The position numbers and the translations under genes were made by a program. Of a DNA stretch of 64,000 nt, positions 33,327 through 41,910 are shown piece by piece. Under the pieces are notes generated by a model. It did not search any database, was not told the DNA's origin, and saw only the letters and a list, made by a program, of their open reading frames with translations. Source of the DNA: Kitasatospora cheerisanensis KCTC 2395 (GTDB lineage Bacteria; Actinomycetota; Actinomycetes; Streptomycetales; Streptomycetaceae); the NCBI RefSeq assembly GCF_000696185.1, contig NZ_KK853997.1, forward strand, positions 6,441,844 to 6,505,843, given 5' to 3'. The number at the start of each line of letters is the position of its first letter. The stretch's first letter is position 1.

Positions 33327-34856
33327 TCAAGGCGATTCCCGGTTTTCTTCAAGAAACTCCAATGCCCCCGCCCGGCGGCCCCGGCGCCTGCCGCCGGACG
33401 CTCCCGCCGCGCCCGCGCGACCCGGCCCGCGAAGGCCGCACCAGCGCCGCGGCCGTCGCCCCGCCGCCCGCCGCCGGCCCTCGGCGGGCAGCCCGAACGG
33501 CTCCGGCTCCGGACCGGCCGGCAGCGTCAACTCCAGCTCCGCGCCGCCCAGTCGGGACCGTCCGAGCCGCACGCCGCCGCCCGCGTCCTCGGCCAGCCGG
33601 CGCACGATGTCCAGGCCCAGTCCGGTGGACCCGTCCTGCTCGCTGCCGACCCCGCGCCGCAGCGCGGCCTGCGGATCGGCGATGCCGGGCCCCGCGTCGC
33701 CGACCGTGACCACCACCTGCTCGCCGACCCGCAGCGCCACCGTGAAGGCGGTGCCCGCCCGGGTGTGGCGGAACACGTTGCCGAGCGCCGCGTCCATCGC
33801 CGCCGCCAGGTCGGCCCGGGCCACCGGCACCACGGCCGGGCCCGGATCCGCCGCCGACTCCCAGGGCCGGCCCTGGTCCTCGGCCAGCGCCGACCAGAAC
33901 GCCATCCGCTCCGCCAGCACCTCGGCCGCGTCGCACCGCGCCGGTTCGCGCTGTCCGCTGCCGGCCCGCGCGCCGGTGATCACGAAGTCGACCTCGCGCT
34001 CCAGCCAGCCCACCACCTCGCGGGTCTGCTCGGCGAGAGGGCCGTCGTCCATGGCCGCCGCGTTGAACCGCAGCGCCGTCAGCGGGGTGCGCAGCCGGTG
34101 CGACAGGTCGGCGGCGAACTCCCGCTCCGCAGTGATCATCTGACGCATCCGCCGGGCCATCGCGTTGAACGCCAGCCCCACCTCCCGCAGTTCGTACGGC
34201 CCGGCGGTGTCGGCCGTGACGTCCAGGTCGCCCGAGCCGAGGGTGCGCGCCACCGCCGCCAGGTCGCGGGTGGCGCCCACCAGGCGGGCGGCCAGCCGGT
34301 CCGCGACCAGGCTGGAGATCACCACCAGGCTGAGCGCCACCCCGCCCAGCACCCACCAGGTGCTCCACAGGCCCCGGGTGAGGTCCGCGTCCAGCAGGTA
34401 CACCTCGACCAGCGCCACCGCGCCGTGCTCAGCGGCGCCCTGCTCGGCAGCACTCTGTCCCGCGGCACCCTGTCCCACGGCGTTCTGGCCAGCAGTTCGC
34501 CGGTCCACCGCGACCGGTCGCAGCACCGCGTACCCGCCCGGCACCCGCACCGTGTACACCCGGCCCTGCCGGACCGCCGCGTCCAACTGCTCCGGGCCCG
34601 AGTGCGCCGCCCCGACCACCACCCCGGACGGCAGGTGGACGGCGATCCGCCCCGCCTGGCCCGCCGGGATGCTGGCCAGGGCCCGCTGCAACTGCTCCTG
34701 ATCGGTCGTCACCACCAGCACCGGCTCGATCGCCGCCGCCTGCTGCTCGGCCTGCGTGAACGCCCGCTCCCGGGCGAACTCACGCACCGTCAGGGCCAGC
34801 GGAATCAGGAACGCCAGCGCGACCATCGCGGCCACCGCGACGGCGAACCGCGCCAT
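33327..34856 (-). CDS. membrane sensor histidine kinase (HAMP, HisKA, HATPase)
   Basis: The product has 509 residues from the ATG at 34856 (GAGGGG upstream). A transmembrane helix (about 5-25) is followed by an extracytoplasmic sensor region (about 26-160), which contains a Gly/Ala/Gln repeat (120-145) from a 15-bp DNA repeat. The second helix is at 166-186, then HAMP, the phospho-acceptor box LSHRLRTPLTALR (His253), Asn box ALGNVFRHT, and VGDAGPGIADP plus GLGLDIVRRLAE. The last about 50 residues are Arg/Gly-rich and atypical, so the true end may be disturbed by an indel. It precedes the surface-protein operon on the same strand. The OmpR-type regulator at 35970 is its likely partner. Confidence 0.9.
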   Translation of the reverse strand: MARFAVAVAAMVALAFLIPLALTVREFARERAFTQAEQQAAAIEPVLVVTTDQEQLQRALASIPAGQAGRIAVHLPSGVVVGAAHSGPEQLDAAVRQGRVYTVRVPGGYAVLRPVAVDRRTAGQNAVGQGAAGQSAAEQGAAEHGAVALVEVYLLDADLTRGLWSTWWVLGGVALSLVVISSLVADRLAARLVGATRDLAAVARTLGSGDLDVTADTAGPYELREVGLAFNAMARRMRQMITAEREFAADLSHRLRTPLTALRFNAAAMDDGPLAEQTREVVGWLEREVDFVITGARAGSGQREPARCDAAEVLAERMAFWSALAEDQGRPWESAADPGPAVVPVARADLAAAMDAALGNVFRHTRAGTAFTVALRVGEQVVVTVGDAGPGIADPQAALRRGVGSEQDGSTGLGLDIVRRLAEDAGGGVRLGRSRLGGAELELTLPAGPEPEPFGLPAEGRRRAAGRRPRRWCGLRGPGRAGAAGASGGRRRGRRAGALEFLEENRESP

Positions 34857-35099
34857 TCCGCCCCTCACCGGAGCCGGCCGTCCGTTCCTTCCGGCAGCGA
34901 CCACGCCATGCTTCCCACCCCGCAACCGGAAGAAAGGGCCCGCGGCAGGAGCGGCGGGTTCCGGTGACGAATGCGCCACCGCCCGGAATGGTAACCATTC
35001 GGCGGCTTTGCCGAACGCGGTGCCCGAGTGCCGGAACCGCGGGCGGCCGGGCGGGACGCGGTGCCGGAACTCCGGGCGGGGTGGGGCAGGATGGCGCCC

Positions 35100-35630
35100 A
35101 TGCGAATGGGGACCATGACGGCGGCGTGGGTCGCCGCGACCGCCGCGGCAGCGGCCATATCCTGGGCCGGCGTCAACCTGGTCCTGCGCGAAGCCGTGTT
35201 CGGCCCGCCCGACACGGTGTTCCTCCCCGCCCCGGCGAACACCCGGCCCGGCACCCCGGCCCTGATCCCCGCCACCACCCTGTCGCCCGCGGCGACCGCC
35301 GGCCGGCCCACCGCCTCGCCCGGCCGGACCGCGACGTCCTCGCCGTCCTCGTCGCCCTCGCCCTCCGCGACCCCGACGGTCCCGAGCTCGGTCCCGCCCG
35401 CCGCCACCGGCCCCGGCCGGTCCTACACCGTGCAGGGCGGCCAGGTCTCCGTCTCCCTCGGGACCGACTCCGCGACGCTGCTCTCCACCAGCCCCGCCCC
35501 CGGCTGGGCGGTGAAGGTCTGGCGCTCCGACACCTGGTTCCGCGTCGACTTCACCAAGGACGGCCGCACCTCCTCGGTCTTCGTCACCTGGAACGGCCAC
35601 CCCCCACTGGTCGACACCTACGAACAGTGA
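35100..35630 (+). CDS. small secreted or membrane-anchored protein, unknown function
   Basis: The product has about 176 residues; starts at 35091, 35100, 35106 or 35115 are all possible. The N-terminal hydrophobic helix (MTAAWVAATAAAAAISWAGV) is a signal anchor. A Ser/Thr/Pro-rich stretch (about 50-100) follows, then a compact C-terminal domain of about 75 residues with alternating beta-strands and three Trp (PGWAVKVWRSDTWFRVDF, ending PPLVDTYEQ). I do not recognise the domain. It lies between the histidine kinase and its likely response regulator, so it might be an accessory sensor of that system; this is inference from position. Confidence 0.75.
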   Translation: MRMGTMTAAWVAATAAAAAISWAGVNLVLREAVFGPPDTVFLPAPANTRPGTPALIPATTLSPAATAGRPTASPGRTATSSPSSSPSPSATPTVPSSVPPAATGPGRSYTVQGGQVSVSLGTDSATLLSTSPAPGWAVKVWRSDTWFRVDFTKDGRTSSVFVTWNGHPPLVDTYEQ

Positions 35631-35969
35631 CGGGCCGTTCGGCGGAAAGCATCCGGGAATTCGGGTGGAATTCGGTGGCCGGTGCGGAACCCCCACCGCT
35701 CGACGGGGTGACATCCCGTCACCGTGGACGATTGTCGCGCCACCGGGCGGAAGCGACCGAATACTTTCCTTCGAAAGCCGCTGCTCGCGGTGGACCGGCG
35801 ATCAAATGATCAATTTTCGCCACCGAGGTTCCCCATCGACTGATTGACGTCCTATGATCCGATGGCCGTGGATCGCGCGGCGCGCGGCGGAGTTCCCGCC
35901 GACCCCGCCGCTTTCCGCACCCGACTTCGATCCCGAAACCCTCAACGAGAACGCAGTCCAGGTCACTTC
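35631..35969 (+). promoter_or_regulatory. regulatory region upstream of the OmpR-type response regulator
   Basis: No gene is seen, although the response-regulator frame stays open from 35844. It contains a perfect 12-bp palindrome GATCAAATGATC (35800-35811), an A/T-rich tract after it, and a TATGAT -10-like element at 35853-35858. A leader of about 100 bases would result. Confidence 0.4.
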
Positions 35970-36710
35970 ATGACTCCTCAGCAAACCGCCCACCACGCGC
36001 CCGCCCCCGTCCACGGGGCCGGCGGAACGGCGCCGACCGTCCTCGTCGTCGAGGACGACCCGATCGTCCGCACCGTCCTGATCCGCCACCTCACCGCCGC
36101 CGGCCACCCGGTCCGCAGCGTCGGCACCGCGCTCGGCGCGCTCCGCGAGGTGTCGCAGGCCGGCTGCGACCTCGTCGTGCTCGACCTCGGACTGCCCGAC
36201 CTGGACGGCGGCGACGCGCTCAAGATGATCCGCAGCGTCACCGACGTCCCGGTGATCATCTCCACCGCCCGCGACGACGAGAAGGAGATCGTCCGGCTGC
36301 TCAACGACGGCGCCGACGACTACCTGGTGAAGCCGTTCTCCGGCGACCACCTGAGCGCCCGGATCGCCGCCGTGCTCCGCCGCTTCGCCGCCGCCGCCCC
36401 GCCCGTCTCCCACCTGCTGCGGGTCGGCGGGCTCACCGTCGACACCCGCCGCCGCGAGGCCGCTCTCGACGCCCGCCCGCTCGAACTCACCCGCCGCGAG
36501 TTCGACCTGCTCGCCTACCTCGCCGCCCGCCCCGGCACCGTGATCACCCGCAAGCAGATCCTCGCCGAGGTCTGGCAGCACAGCTACGGCAGCGCCCAGA
36601 CCATCGACGTCCACCTCTCCTGGCTGCGCCGCAAACTCGGCGAGACCCCCACCGCGCCGCGCTACCTCCGCACCGTCCGCGGCGTCGGCTTCCGCCTCGA
36701 AGCCCCCTGA
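35970..36710 (+). CDS. OmpR/PhoB-type response regulator
   Basis: The product has 246 residues from the ATG at 35970. The receiver domain (about 22-130) has acidic pair Glu28-Asp29-Asp30, phospho-acceptor Asp72 in VVLDLGLPDLDG, Thr99 and Lys121 in LVKPF. The C-terminal winged helix (about 140-245) includes ELTRREFDLLAYLAARPG and IDVHLSWLRRKLGE, ending TVRGVGFRLE. It would bind DNA as a dimer when phosphorylated. The closest orphan kinase is at 33327 on the other strand; the next kinase (36897) has its own NarL-type partner. Confidence 0.95.
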   Translation: MTPQQTAHHAPAPVHGAGGTAPTVLVVEDDPIVRTVLIRHLTAAGHPVRSVGTALGALREVSQAGCDLVVLDLGLPDLDGGDALKMIRSVTDVPVIISTARDDEKEIVRLLNDGADDYLVKPFSGDHLSARIAAVLRRFAAAAPPVSHLLRVGGLTVDTRRREAALDARPLELTRREFDLLAYLAARPGTVITRKQILAEVWQHSYGSAQTIDVHLSWLRRKLGETPTAPRYLRTVRGVGFRLEAP

Positions 36711-36896
36711 CTGCCCGTCAGTCCGGCCTCCCGGGGTTCCGGGCCGGCGGCCGCTGTGATCGACTGGTCGCATGGGGGACGAACGAAAGCTGTACGGGCC
36801 GCTGGAACTCCTCGGCGGACGCTGGGCGGTGGGGGACTCCGCGCTGCCGGGCGGCCGCTGGGTGGAGTCGGGCGCGGACGGGGAAGGGGGCCACGG

Positions 36897-38162
36897 ATGG
36901 ACGTCGCGGTGTGGGTGGCGGTGCGGCGGCCGCTGCGGTTCCTGGTGTCGGGCTGGCCGTGGCGGATCTGGGCGCTGCTGCTGAGCGGCGCGGTGCAGGG
37001 CGCCGTGGTCCTGCTGGCGCTGCTCGTCGGCGAGTTGCTGGGCATCACGCTGGCCGTGGTCGGCATCGGCGTGCCGATCCTCGCCGCGACGGCGGCCCTC
37101 GGCGTTCCCGTCGGGGCGCTGGAGCGCCGCCGCCTGCGCCTGGTCGAACCGGTCCGGCTCGCCGACCCGCACCGGACGGTGACGGAACGGTGGCTCCGCA
37201 CTCGGCTGCGCGAGCGGGCCACGTGGCGCGAACTGGCCTACGCCGCGCTCCAGTCGACGGTGTTCACCGCCGTCGGGCTGCTCTTCGCGGCGCTGCTCGG
37301 GTTCTGCGCCGTGCTGCTGTCCGCGCCGGTGTTCATCTGGGCGGTGAGCCCGGACACGGTGATGCTGCTGCCGGGCCGCCCGGTCTCCGGCCCGCTGGAC
37401 GGGCTCGCGGCGAGCGCCGTCGGACTGCTCGGACTGGTCGTCGCCGCGTACAGCGGCGCGCTGGTGGCCGGCATCCAAGTCAGGCTCGCCCGGCTGCTGT
37501 TGACCGTCCGGGACGACGACCTCGGCGCGCAGGTGGTCGAACTGACGCGCTCCCGGGCCCGGTTGGCGGACGCCTTCGAAGCGGAACGCCGACGGATCGA
37601 ACGCGACCTGCACGACGGCGCCCAGCAGCAACTCGTCGCCCTCGGCATGACCCTGGGCCTCGCCGAACTCGAACTGCACGGCCTCGACAGCCCGGCCGCC
37701 GCGCTGGTCGGCCGCGCCCGCGCCGAGGCCCGCCTCGCCCTGGACCAGCTCCGCTCGCTGGTGCGCGGCATCCACCCGCAGGTGCTCACCGACCACGGAC
37801 TCCCGGCCGCGGTCGCCGAGTTGGCGCTGCGCCACCCGGTGCCGGTGCTGGTCGACCTGGACCTGCCGCACCGACTGCCCGGCCCGGTGGAGAGCGCCGC
37901 GTACTTCACCGTCACCGAGGCGCTGACCAACGCCGCCAAACACAGCCACGCCGACGAGATCGCCGTCCGCGGCGCGCTCGACGGCGACACCCTGGTGCTG
38001 TCCGTGACCGACAACGGCCGCGGCGGCGCCGACCCCGACGCCGGCGCGGGCCTGCAAGGACTCGCCGACCGGGTGGCCATCCTGAGAGGACGACTGACCG
38101 TGACCAGCCCCGCCGGAGGGCCGACCCACCTGCGCCTGGAGGTACCGTGCTCCGGATCGTGA
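36897..38162 (+). CDS. NarL-system sensor histidine kinase (HisKA_3)
   Basis: The product has 421 residues from the ATG at 36897 (GGGGAAGGGGG upstream). Four hydrophobic helices arranged in two pairs (about 25-72 and 115-195) form an intramembrane-type sensor with almost no external loop. The HisKA_3 box is ERRRIERDLHDGAQQQL with acceptor His239, followed by the ATPase domain with EALTNAAKHS (Asn box) and VTDNGRGGADP. Such kinases with a DUF-type membrane sensor commonly answer envelope or antibiotic stress. It overlaps its response regulator by 16 bases. Confidence 0.93.
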   Translation: MDVAVWVAVRRPLRFLVSGWPWRIWALLLSGAVQGAVVLLALLVGELLGITLAVVGIGVPILAATAALGVPVGALERRRLRLVEPVRLADPHRTVTERWLRTRLRERATWRELAYAALQSTVFTAVGLLFAALLGFCAVLLSAPVFIWAVSPDTVMLLPGRPVSGPLDGLAASAVGLLGLVVAAYSGALVAGIQVRLARLLLTVRDDDLGAQVVELTRSRARLADAFEAERRRIERDLHDGAQQQLVALGMTLGLAELELHGLDSPAAALVGRARAEARLALDQLRSLVRGIHPQVLTDHGLPAAVAELALRHPVPVLVDLDLPHRLPGPVESAAYFTVTEALTNAAKHSHADEIAVRGALDGDTLVLSVTDNGRGGADPDAGAGLQGLADRVAILRGRLTVTSPAGGPTHLRLEVPCSGS

Positions 38163-38818
38163 TCGCCGAGGACGCCGTCCTGCTGCGGGCCGGTCTCACC
38201 GAACTCCTCGCCCGGCTCGGCCACCGGGTCATCGCCCAGGTCGGCGACGCCGAACAGCTGATCGCCGCCGTCGACGCGGACCGCCCCGACATCGTCCTCA
38301 CGGACGTCCGGATGCCGCCCGACCACCACGACGAGGGCCTGCGGGCAGCGCTCCACCTGCGCGAACGCCACCCCGGCCTGCCCGTCCTGGTGCTCTCCCA
38401 GTACGTCGCCACCGCCTACGCGACCCGCCTGCTCGGCGCGGCCACCGCCGACCGGGGCGGCCTCGGCTACCTGCTCAAGGACCGGGTGATGGACGTCGCC
38501 GACTTCACCGACGCGCTCGAACGCGTCGCCGCCGGGCAGACCGTCATCGACCCGGAAGTCGTCCGCATCCTGCTCGCCCACCGCACCGCCGACGACCCGC
38601 TGCGCCGCCTCACCCCGCGCGAACACGAAGTCCTCGCGCTGATGGCCGAGGGCTTCAACAACCAGACCATCGCCCAACGCCTGACCGTCACCGAAGCCTC
38701 CGTGGTCAAGCACGCCGGCAACATCTTCGCCAAGCTCGACCTCGACCCGACCGAGGGCAACCGGCGCGTTCTCGCGGTCCTCGCCTACCGCAACCGCCCT
38801 GCCGCCGAGCCTGCCTGA
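38147..38818 (+). CDS. NarL/LuxR-type response regulator
   Basis: The product has 223 residues from the GTG at 38147, which lies inside the kinase gene behind GGAGG, so the two are translationally coupled. Receiver domain: Glu8-Asp9, phospho-acceptor Asp53 in VLTDVRMPP, and Lys in YLLKDRV. C-terminal LuxR helix-turn-helix: LTPREHEVLALMAEG, then NNQTIAQRLTVTEASVVKH. It is the cognate partner of the HisKA_3 kinase upstream. Targets are not evident. Confidence 0.95.
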   Translation: MLRIVIAEDAVLLRAGLTELLARLGHRVIAQVGDAEQLIAAVDADRPDIVLTDVRMPPDHHDEGLRAALHLRERHPGLPVLVLSQYVATAYATRLLGAATADRGGLGYLLKDRVMDVADFTDALERVAAGQTVIDPEVVRILLAHRTADDPLRRLTPREHEVLALMAEGFNNQTIAQRLTVTEASVVKHAGNIFAKLDLDPTEGNRRVLAVLAYRNRPAAEPA

Positions 38819-38883
38819 CGCCGCCGCGGCCCTTGCGCGGCGCCCTTGCCCGGAATCGGCCGGGCGGTTTGCCGGGGGCGGCG

Positions 38884-40050
38884 TCAGCGTGGCCGGGGCT
38901 CGGTCGGGAGCCGGTCCGGTGGGGTGGTGGTGTCGGCGAGGAGGGCGTTCAGGCGGGCGGCGGAGGCGTCCCAGGTCCACTGCCGTTCGACCCAGGCGCG
39001 GCCGGCTCGGCCGAACTCCGCCGCGTGGGGCGGGTCTTCCAGGTACGAGGCGACGGCGTCGGCGAGCACCGGCAGATCGCGGCCGTCGACGACCGTGCCG
39101 GTGCGGTGCGGGAGGACGGCGTCCGGGGCGCCGCCGGAGCGGCCCGCGACGACCGGGAGGCCGCTGGCCGAGGCCTCCAGGAAGACGATGCCGAGGCCCT
39201 CCGCCTCCAGGCCCGCGCGGCGGGTCCGGCACGGCATCGCGAAGACGTCGGCCGCCGCGTAGAACGGAGCGGTGTCGCCGTGCCGGTGCCCGCCCGCGAA
39301 GACCACCGCGCCCGGGGCATGACGCTCCGCCAGCCGCCGCAGGCGCGTCTCGTCGGGGCCCTGACCGACCAGCAGCAGAGTGCTGCCCGGGACGCGGCGG
39401 CGGATCAGCGGGAGGGCGCGGACCAGCATGTCCTGCCCCTTGCGCGGCACCAGTCGGGCCACGCACAGCACCACCGGCGCGTCCCCGAGCCCGTACCGCT
39501 CGCGGACCGTCCGCCGCGCGCTCGCCGAGGGCCGGAACAGCGACGGGTCGACACCCGGCACCAGCCGCTCCAGCCCCGCACCCGGGCCCAGCGCGGGCCC
39601 GATCCGTTGCCGGGTGTACTCGCCGAGGTAGGTGACGACGTCGCAGTGCGCACCGACCCGGCGCAGCAGGGCGCGGGCCCCGGGCGTCCGCGCCCACCAG
39701 ATCTCGTGGCCGTGCGTGGTGGCCACCAGCCGCCGCACACCGCCCTGCCGCAGTGCGGGCGCCATCGCGGCCAGCGGTGCCGCCGCCCCGAACCACACCC
39801 GCTCGCACCCGTGCGCCCGGGCCAACTCGACGGCGCGACGCGTCACTCGGCCGGTCGGCAGCAGCATCCGCGAGCGGTCGCGGACCACCGGGAACGGGAG
39901 GGTCCGGTCGAACGCCTCCGCGCCCGGCTCGGCGGAGGTGTAGACGACCACCTCGTGCCCGGGCATCCGGACGGCCATCGCATGGACGAAGGTCTCGATG
40001 CCGCCCTGCCGGGGCGGGAAGTCGTTGGTGACGATCAGTGTGGTGGGCAT
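38884..40050 (-). CDS. GT4 glycosyltransferase, PimB'-like mannosyltransferase
   Basis: The product has 388 residues from the ATG at 40050. The N-terminal TNDFPPRQGGIETFVHAMA and the C-terminal LVGQGPDETRLRRLAE, VFAMPCRTRRAGLEAEGLGI and FLEASASGLPVVAGRSGGAP are those of GT-B family 4. The pattern is very close to the GDP-mannose-dependent phosphatidylinositol monomannoside mannosyltransferase (PimB') of actinobacteria. The EAEGLGIVFLEA segment holds the Glu residues that contact the donor. It probably acts at the inner membrane face in lipoglycan synthesis. It follows a GT87-type polyprenyl-phosphate-dependent transferase gene on the same strand, a common neighbour in Streptomyces. Confidence 0.88.
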   Translation of the reverse strand: MPTTLIVTNDFPPRQGGIETFVHAMAVRMPGHEVVVYTSAEPGAEAFDRTLPFPVVRDRSRMLLPTGRVTRRAVELARAHGCERVWFGAAAPLAAMAPALRQGGVRRLVATTHGHEIWWARTPGARALLRRVGAHCDVVTYLGEYTRQRIGPALGPGAGLERLVPGVDPSLFRPSASARRTVRERYGLGDAPVVLCVARLVPRKGQDMLVRALPLIRRRVPGSTLLLVGQGPDETRLRRLAERHAPGAVVFAGGHRHGDTAPFYAAADVFAMPCRTRRAGLEAEGLGIVFLEASASGLPVVAGRSGGAPDAVLPHRTGTVVDGRDLPVLADAVASYLEDPPHAAEFGRAGRAWVERQWTWDASAARLNALLADTTTPPDRLPTEPRPR

Positions 40051-40095
40051 GGGGCGCGGCCTCGCAGCGGGATCGGTCGTGAAGGTTCGTTCGGC

Positions 40096-41739
40096 TCAGG
40101 GGAGTTGACGGGGTGCAGCGGCGGGCGGGGCGTCGTCGACCGCGAGCGGCGTGGCCGGGGGTCCGGTGAGGCGCGTGAAGACCGCGAGGAACACCGGCAG
40201 CGCCAGGTAGCCGAAGCGGCCGGCCGGTGCGAGCAGGAACGCCAGGGCCAGGCCGATCGCCAGGCGGTCCGCCGCAGCCACCGCGTTCGCGGGCGGGCGC
40301 CGGACCAGCGAGACGGCCACCGCGAGTCCGCCGAGCAGCAGCACCGTGAGCGCCAGCCACCAACCAGCCGGCCCGAGTTGGGCGAGCAGCCGACCCGGCA
40401 GCGGACTCGCGGCGGGCGTCCGCCACGCGCCGAGACCGAGCGGGAACGCGAACACCTGACGCGCCATCGGCCCCGGCGCGATCAGCGCCCAGGGCAGCAC
40501 CAAGGCGCCCGCCCCGCCACCGCGACCCCGGCACCACGCCACGCCGCCCGCCGACCGGCCACGGCCGCCAGCAACGCGAACGCCACCGGAACGGCAGGCC
40601 ACGCCGTCCACTTCAACGCACAGGCGGCCGCCAACGCCAACCCGGCACCGCCGCCACGGCCCCGCGAAGCAAACGCCAGCGCCAGACACAGCAGCCCGGT
40701 CATCGGCAGATCGACCCCGCTCACCACCAACGGCAACGCCACCACCGGCGAGGCCGTCAACGCCACCACCCCGGCCCCGCGCGCGGACGGTTCGGGCGGC
40801 CGGCGCTCGGCCGGCGGGACAACTCGGCCGGGCGGGTGGGTGCCGGTGCGGCCGGCGGCCGCGCTCCCGCCGTGGGCCGCCCGACGCGGGGGCCGACCGG
40901 GAGGTGCGGCAACGTGTGCCGGCCGGCGGGTGGTTGAGCAGGCATCCCGGCCGGCCCGGGCCACTCGGAGGCGCGAGCCGCGAGCGGTACCCGCGTTCCC
41001 GCTGCGGACAGTGCTGCGCGCGGGGCGGCCGGGTGGTGCAGCAACTCGCGCCCCGCGGCCGGTGCTTGTGCGGACGGACAGGTCACGAGCGAGGTGCGGA
41101 GTGCGGTCGCGGACTGTCCCGCGTGCGGGCCGGTGGATGCCGTGCGGGACGGCAACGTGCCCCGGCCGAACAGCGGTTGAGCAGGTGTACCGGCTGGGCG
41201 GGGCGCGGGCGGTGGCTGCGCTCCTGTTGGGGGCCGCCTGAGCAGGTGCCAGGCGCCGCCCAGCGCCGCCAGGAACGCCGCCGCGCACCACAGTCGCGGG
41301 TCGCCGAGCGCGGTGTCCGCGCCGAGCAGCCCTCTCGGCAGGCCGAACGCCGCCATGCCGGGCAGGTACGGCGTCAAGTCCGCCACCTCTACGGGCGCTT
41401 CGACGTACGGCGAGCCGTGCGCCAGCAGCCTCTCGCCGGCCCGGCCGATCACCGTCACCTCGCTCTGGCCCGTGCCTGCCCCGAGTGCCAGGGCGAGCGG
41501 CAGCAGCGCACCCGCCCGAACGCCACCACGGCGGCGGCCAGTTGTCCGCCCCTTTGCCGGACGAGCGCGGACAGCGCCGCCGCCACCAGGTAGCCGACGG
41601 CGGCGACGGCGCCCCAGGCGCGGTGCGGACCGAGCGGCGACAGCAGCGGGAAGAGAGCCGCCCAGGCGGCGCAGGCGAGCCAGCCGGTCGGCCACAACCA
41701 GCGTCGGTCCGGCACGAGTTGAAGACGGGGAATGGGCAC
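40096..41739 (-). pseudogene. GT87 (DUF2029) polytopic mannosyltransferase gene with three frame changes and a repeat-rich insert
   Basis: The reconstructed reading begins at the GTG at 41739 (VPIPRLQLVPDRRWLWPTGW). The frame changes near 41510 (before GALLPLALALGAGTGQSEV), again between about 40860 and 40770 (before GVVALTASPVVALPLVVSGV), and near 40510 (before ALVLPWALIAPGPMARQ), and the gene ends at 40096. The helices in all four parts are of the DUF2029/GT87 type, which uses polyprenyl-phosphate mannose. Between helices, at about 41230-40800, it carries roughly 130 extra residues of Pro/Ala/Arg-rich repeats not expected in this family. All breaks fall in GC-only runs. It lies 45 bases upstream of the GT4 gene on the same strand. 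Confidence 0.75.
40909..41200. repeat. diverged direct repeats inside the GT87 gene
   Basis: A unit starting GCAACGTG, followed by a CGGCCG core, then GGTTGAGCAGG and a CCGG-rich end, occurs at about 40909-40957 and 41152-41200. A third, weaker copy starts at about 41040 (GCAACTCG). They encode the repeated peptide GMPAQPPAGRHTLP / GTPAQPLFGRGTLP. Confidence 0.6.
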
Positions 41740-41898
41740 CCGTCCATTCCAGTCGGCGGCCGGGGTGACGTCAGCAGGCCCAGGTCGAGACCTGGTGGTC
41801 GACTTTTCCCTACCCTTTCCCTCCCCCTTTCCTCCCCTCGGCCGCCGCCCATGACCAGCGATGGTCTGGACCACTGGACGGTTCGCGGGGTGTCTGCG

Positions 41899-41904
41899 CA
41901 CACT
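41899..41904 (+). promoter_or_regulatory. candidate -10 (CACACT) for a leaderless AraC-family gene
   Basis: CACACT lies 6 bases before the ATG at 41911, with TGGACG at 41875-41880 and an 18-base spacer. This places the transcription start at the start codon; no ribosome site is present. Confidence 0.45.
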
Positions 41905-41910
41905 GGCGCG

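Noticed and set aside
30783..34967. Very long plus-strand open frame (about 1390 codons) opposite the surface-protein and kinase genes
   Set aside because: Composition is Gly/Arg/Ala-rich with no known domain; it is the antisense shadow of well-supported minus-strand genes in GC-rich DNA.
36772..36984. Possible 70-residue protein starting MGDERKLYGPLE just before the HisKA_3 kinase
   Set aside because: It overlaps the kinase start in another frame, has no clear ribosome site and lacks any known feature.
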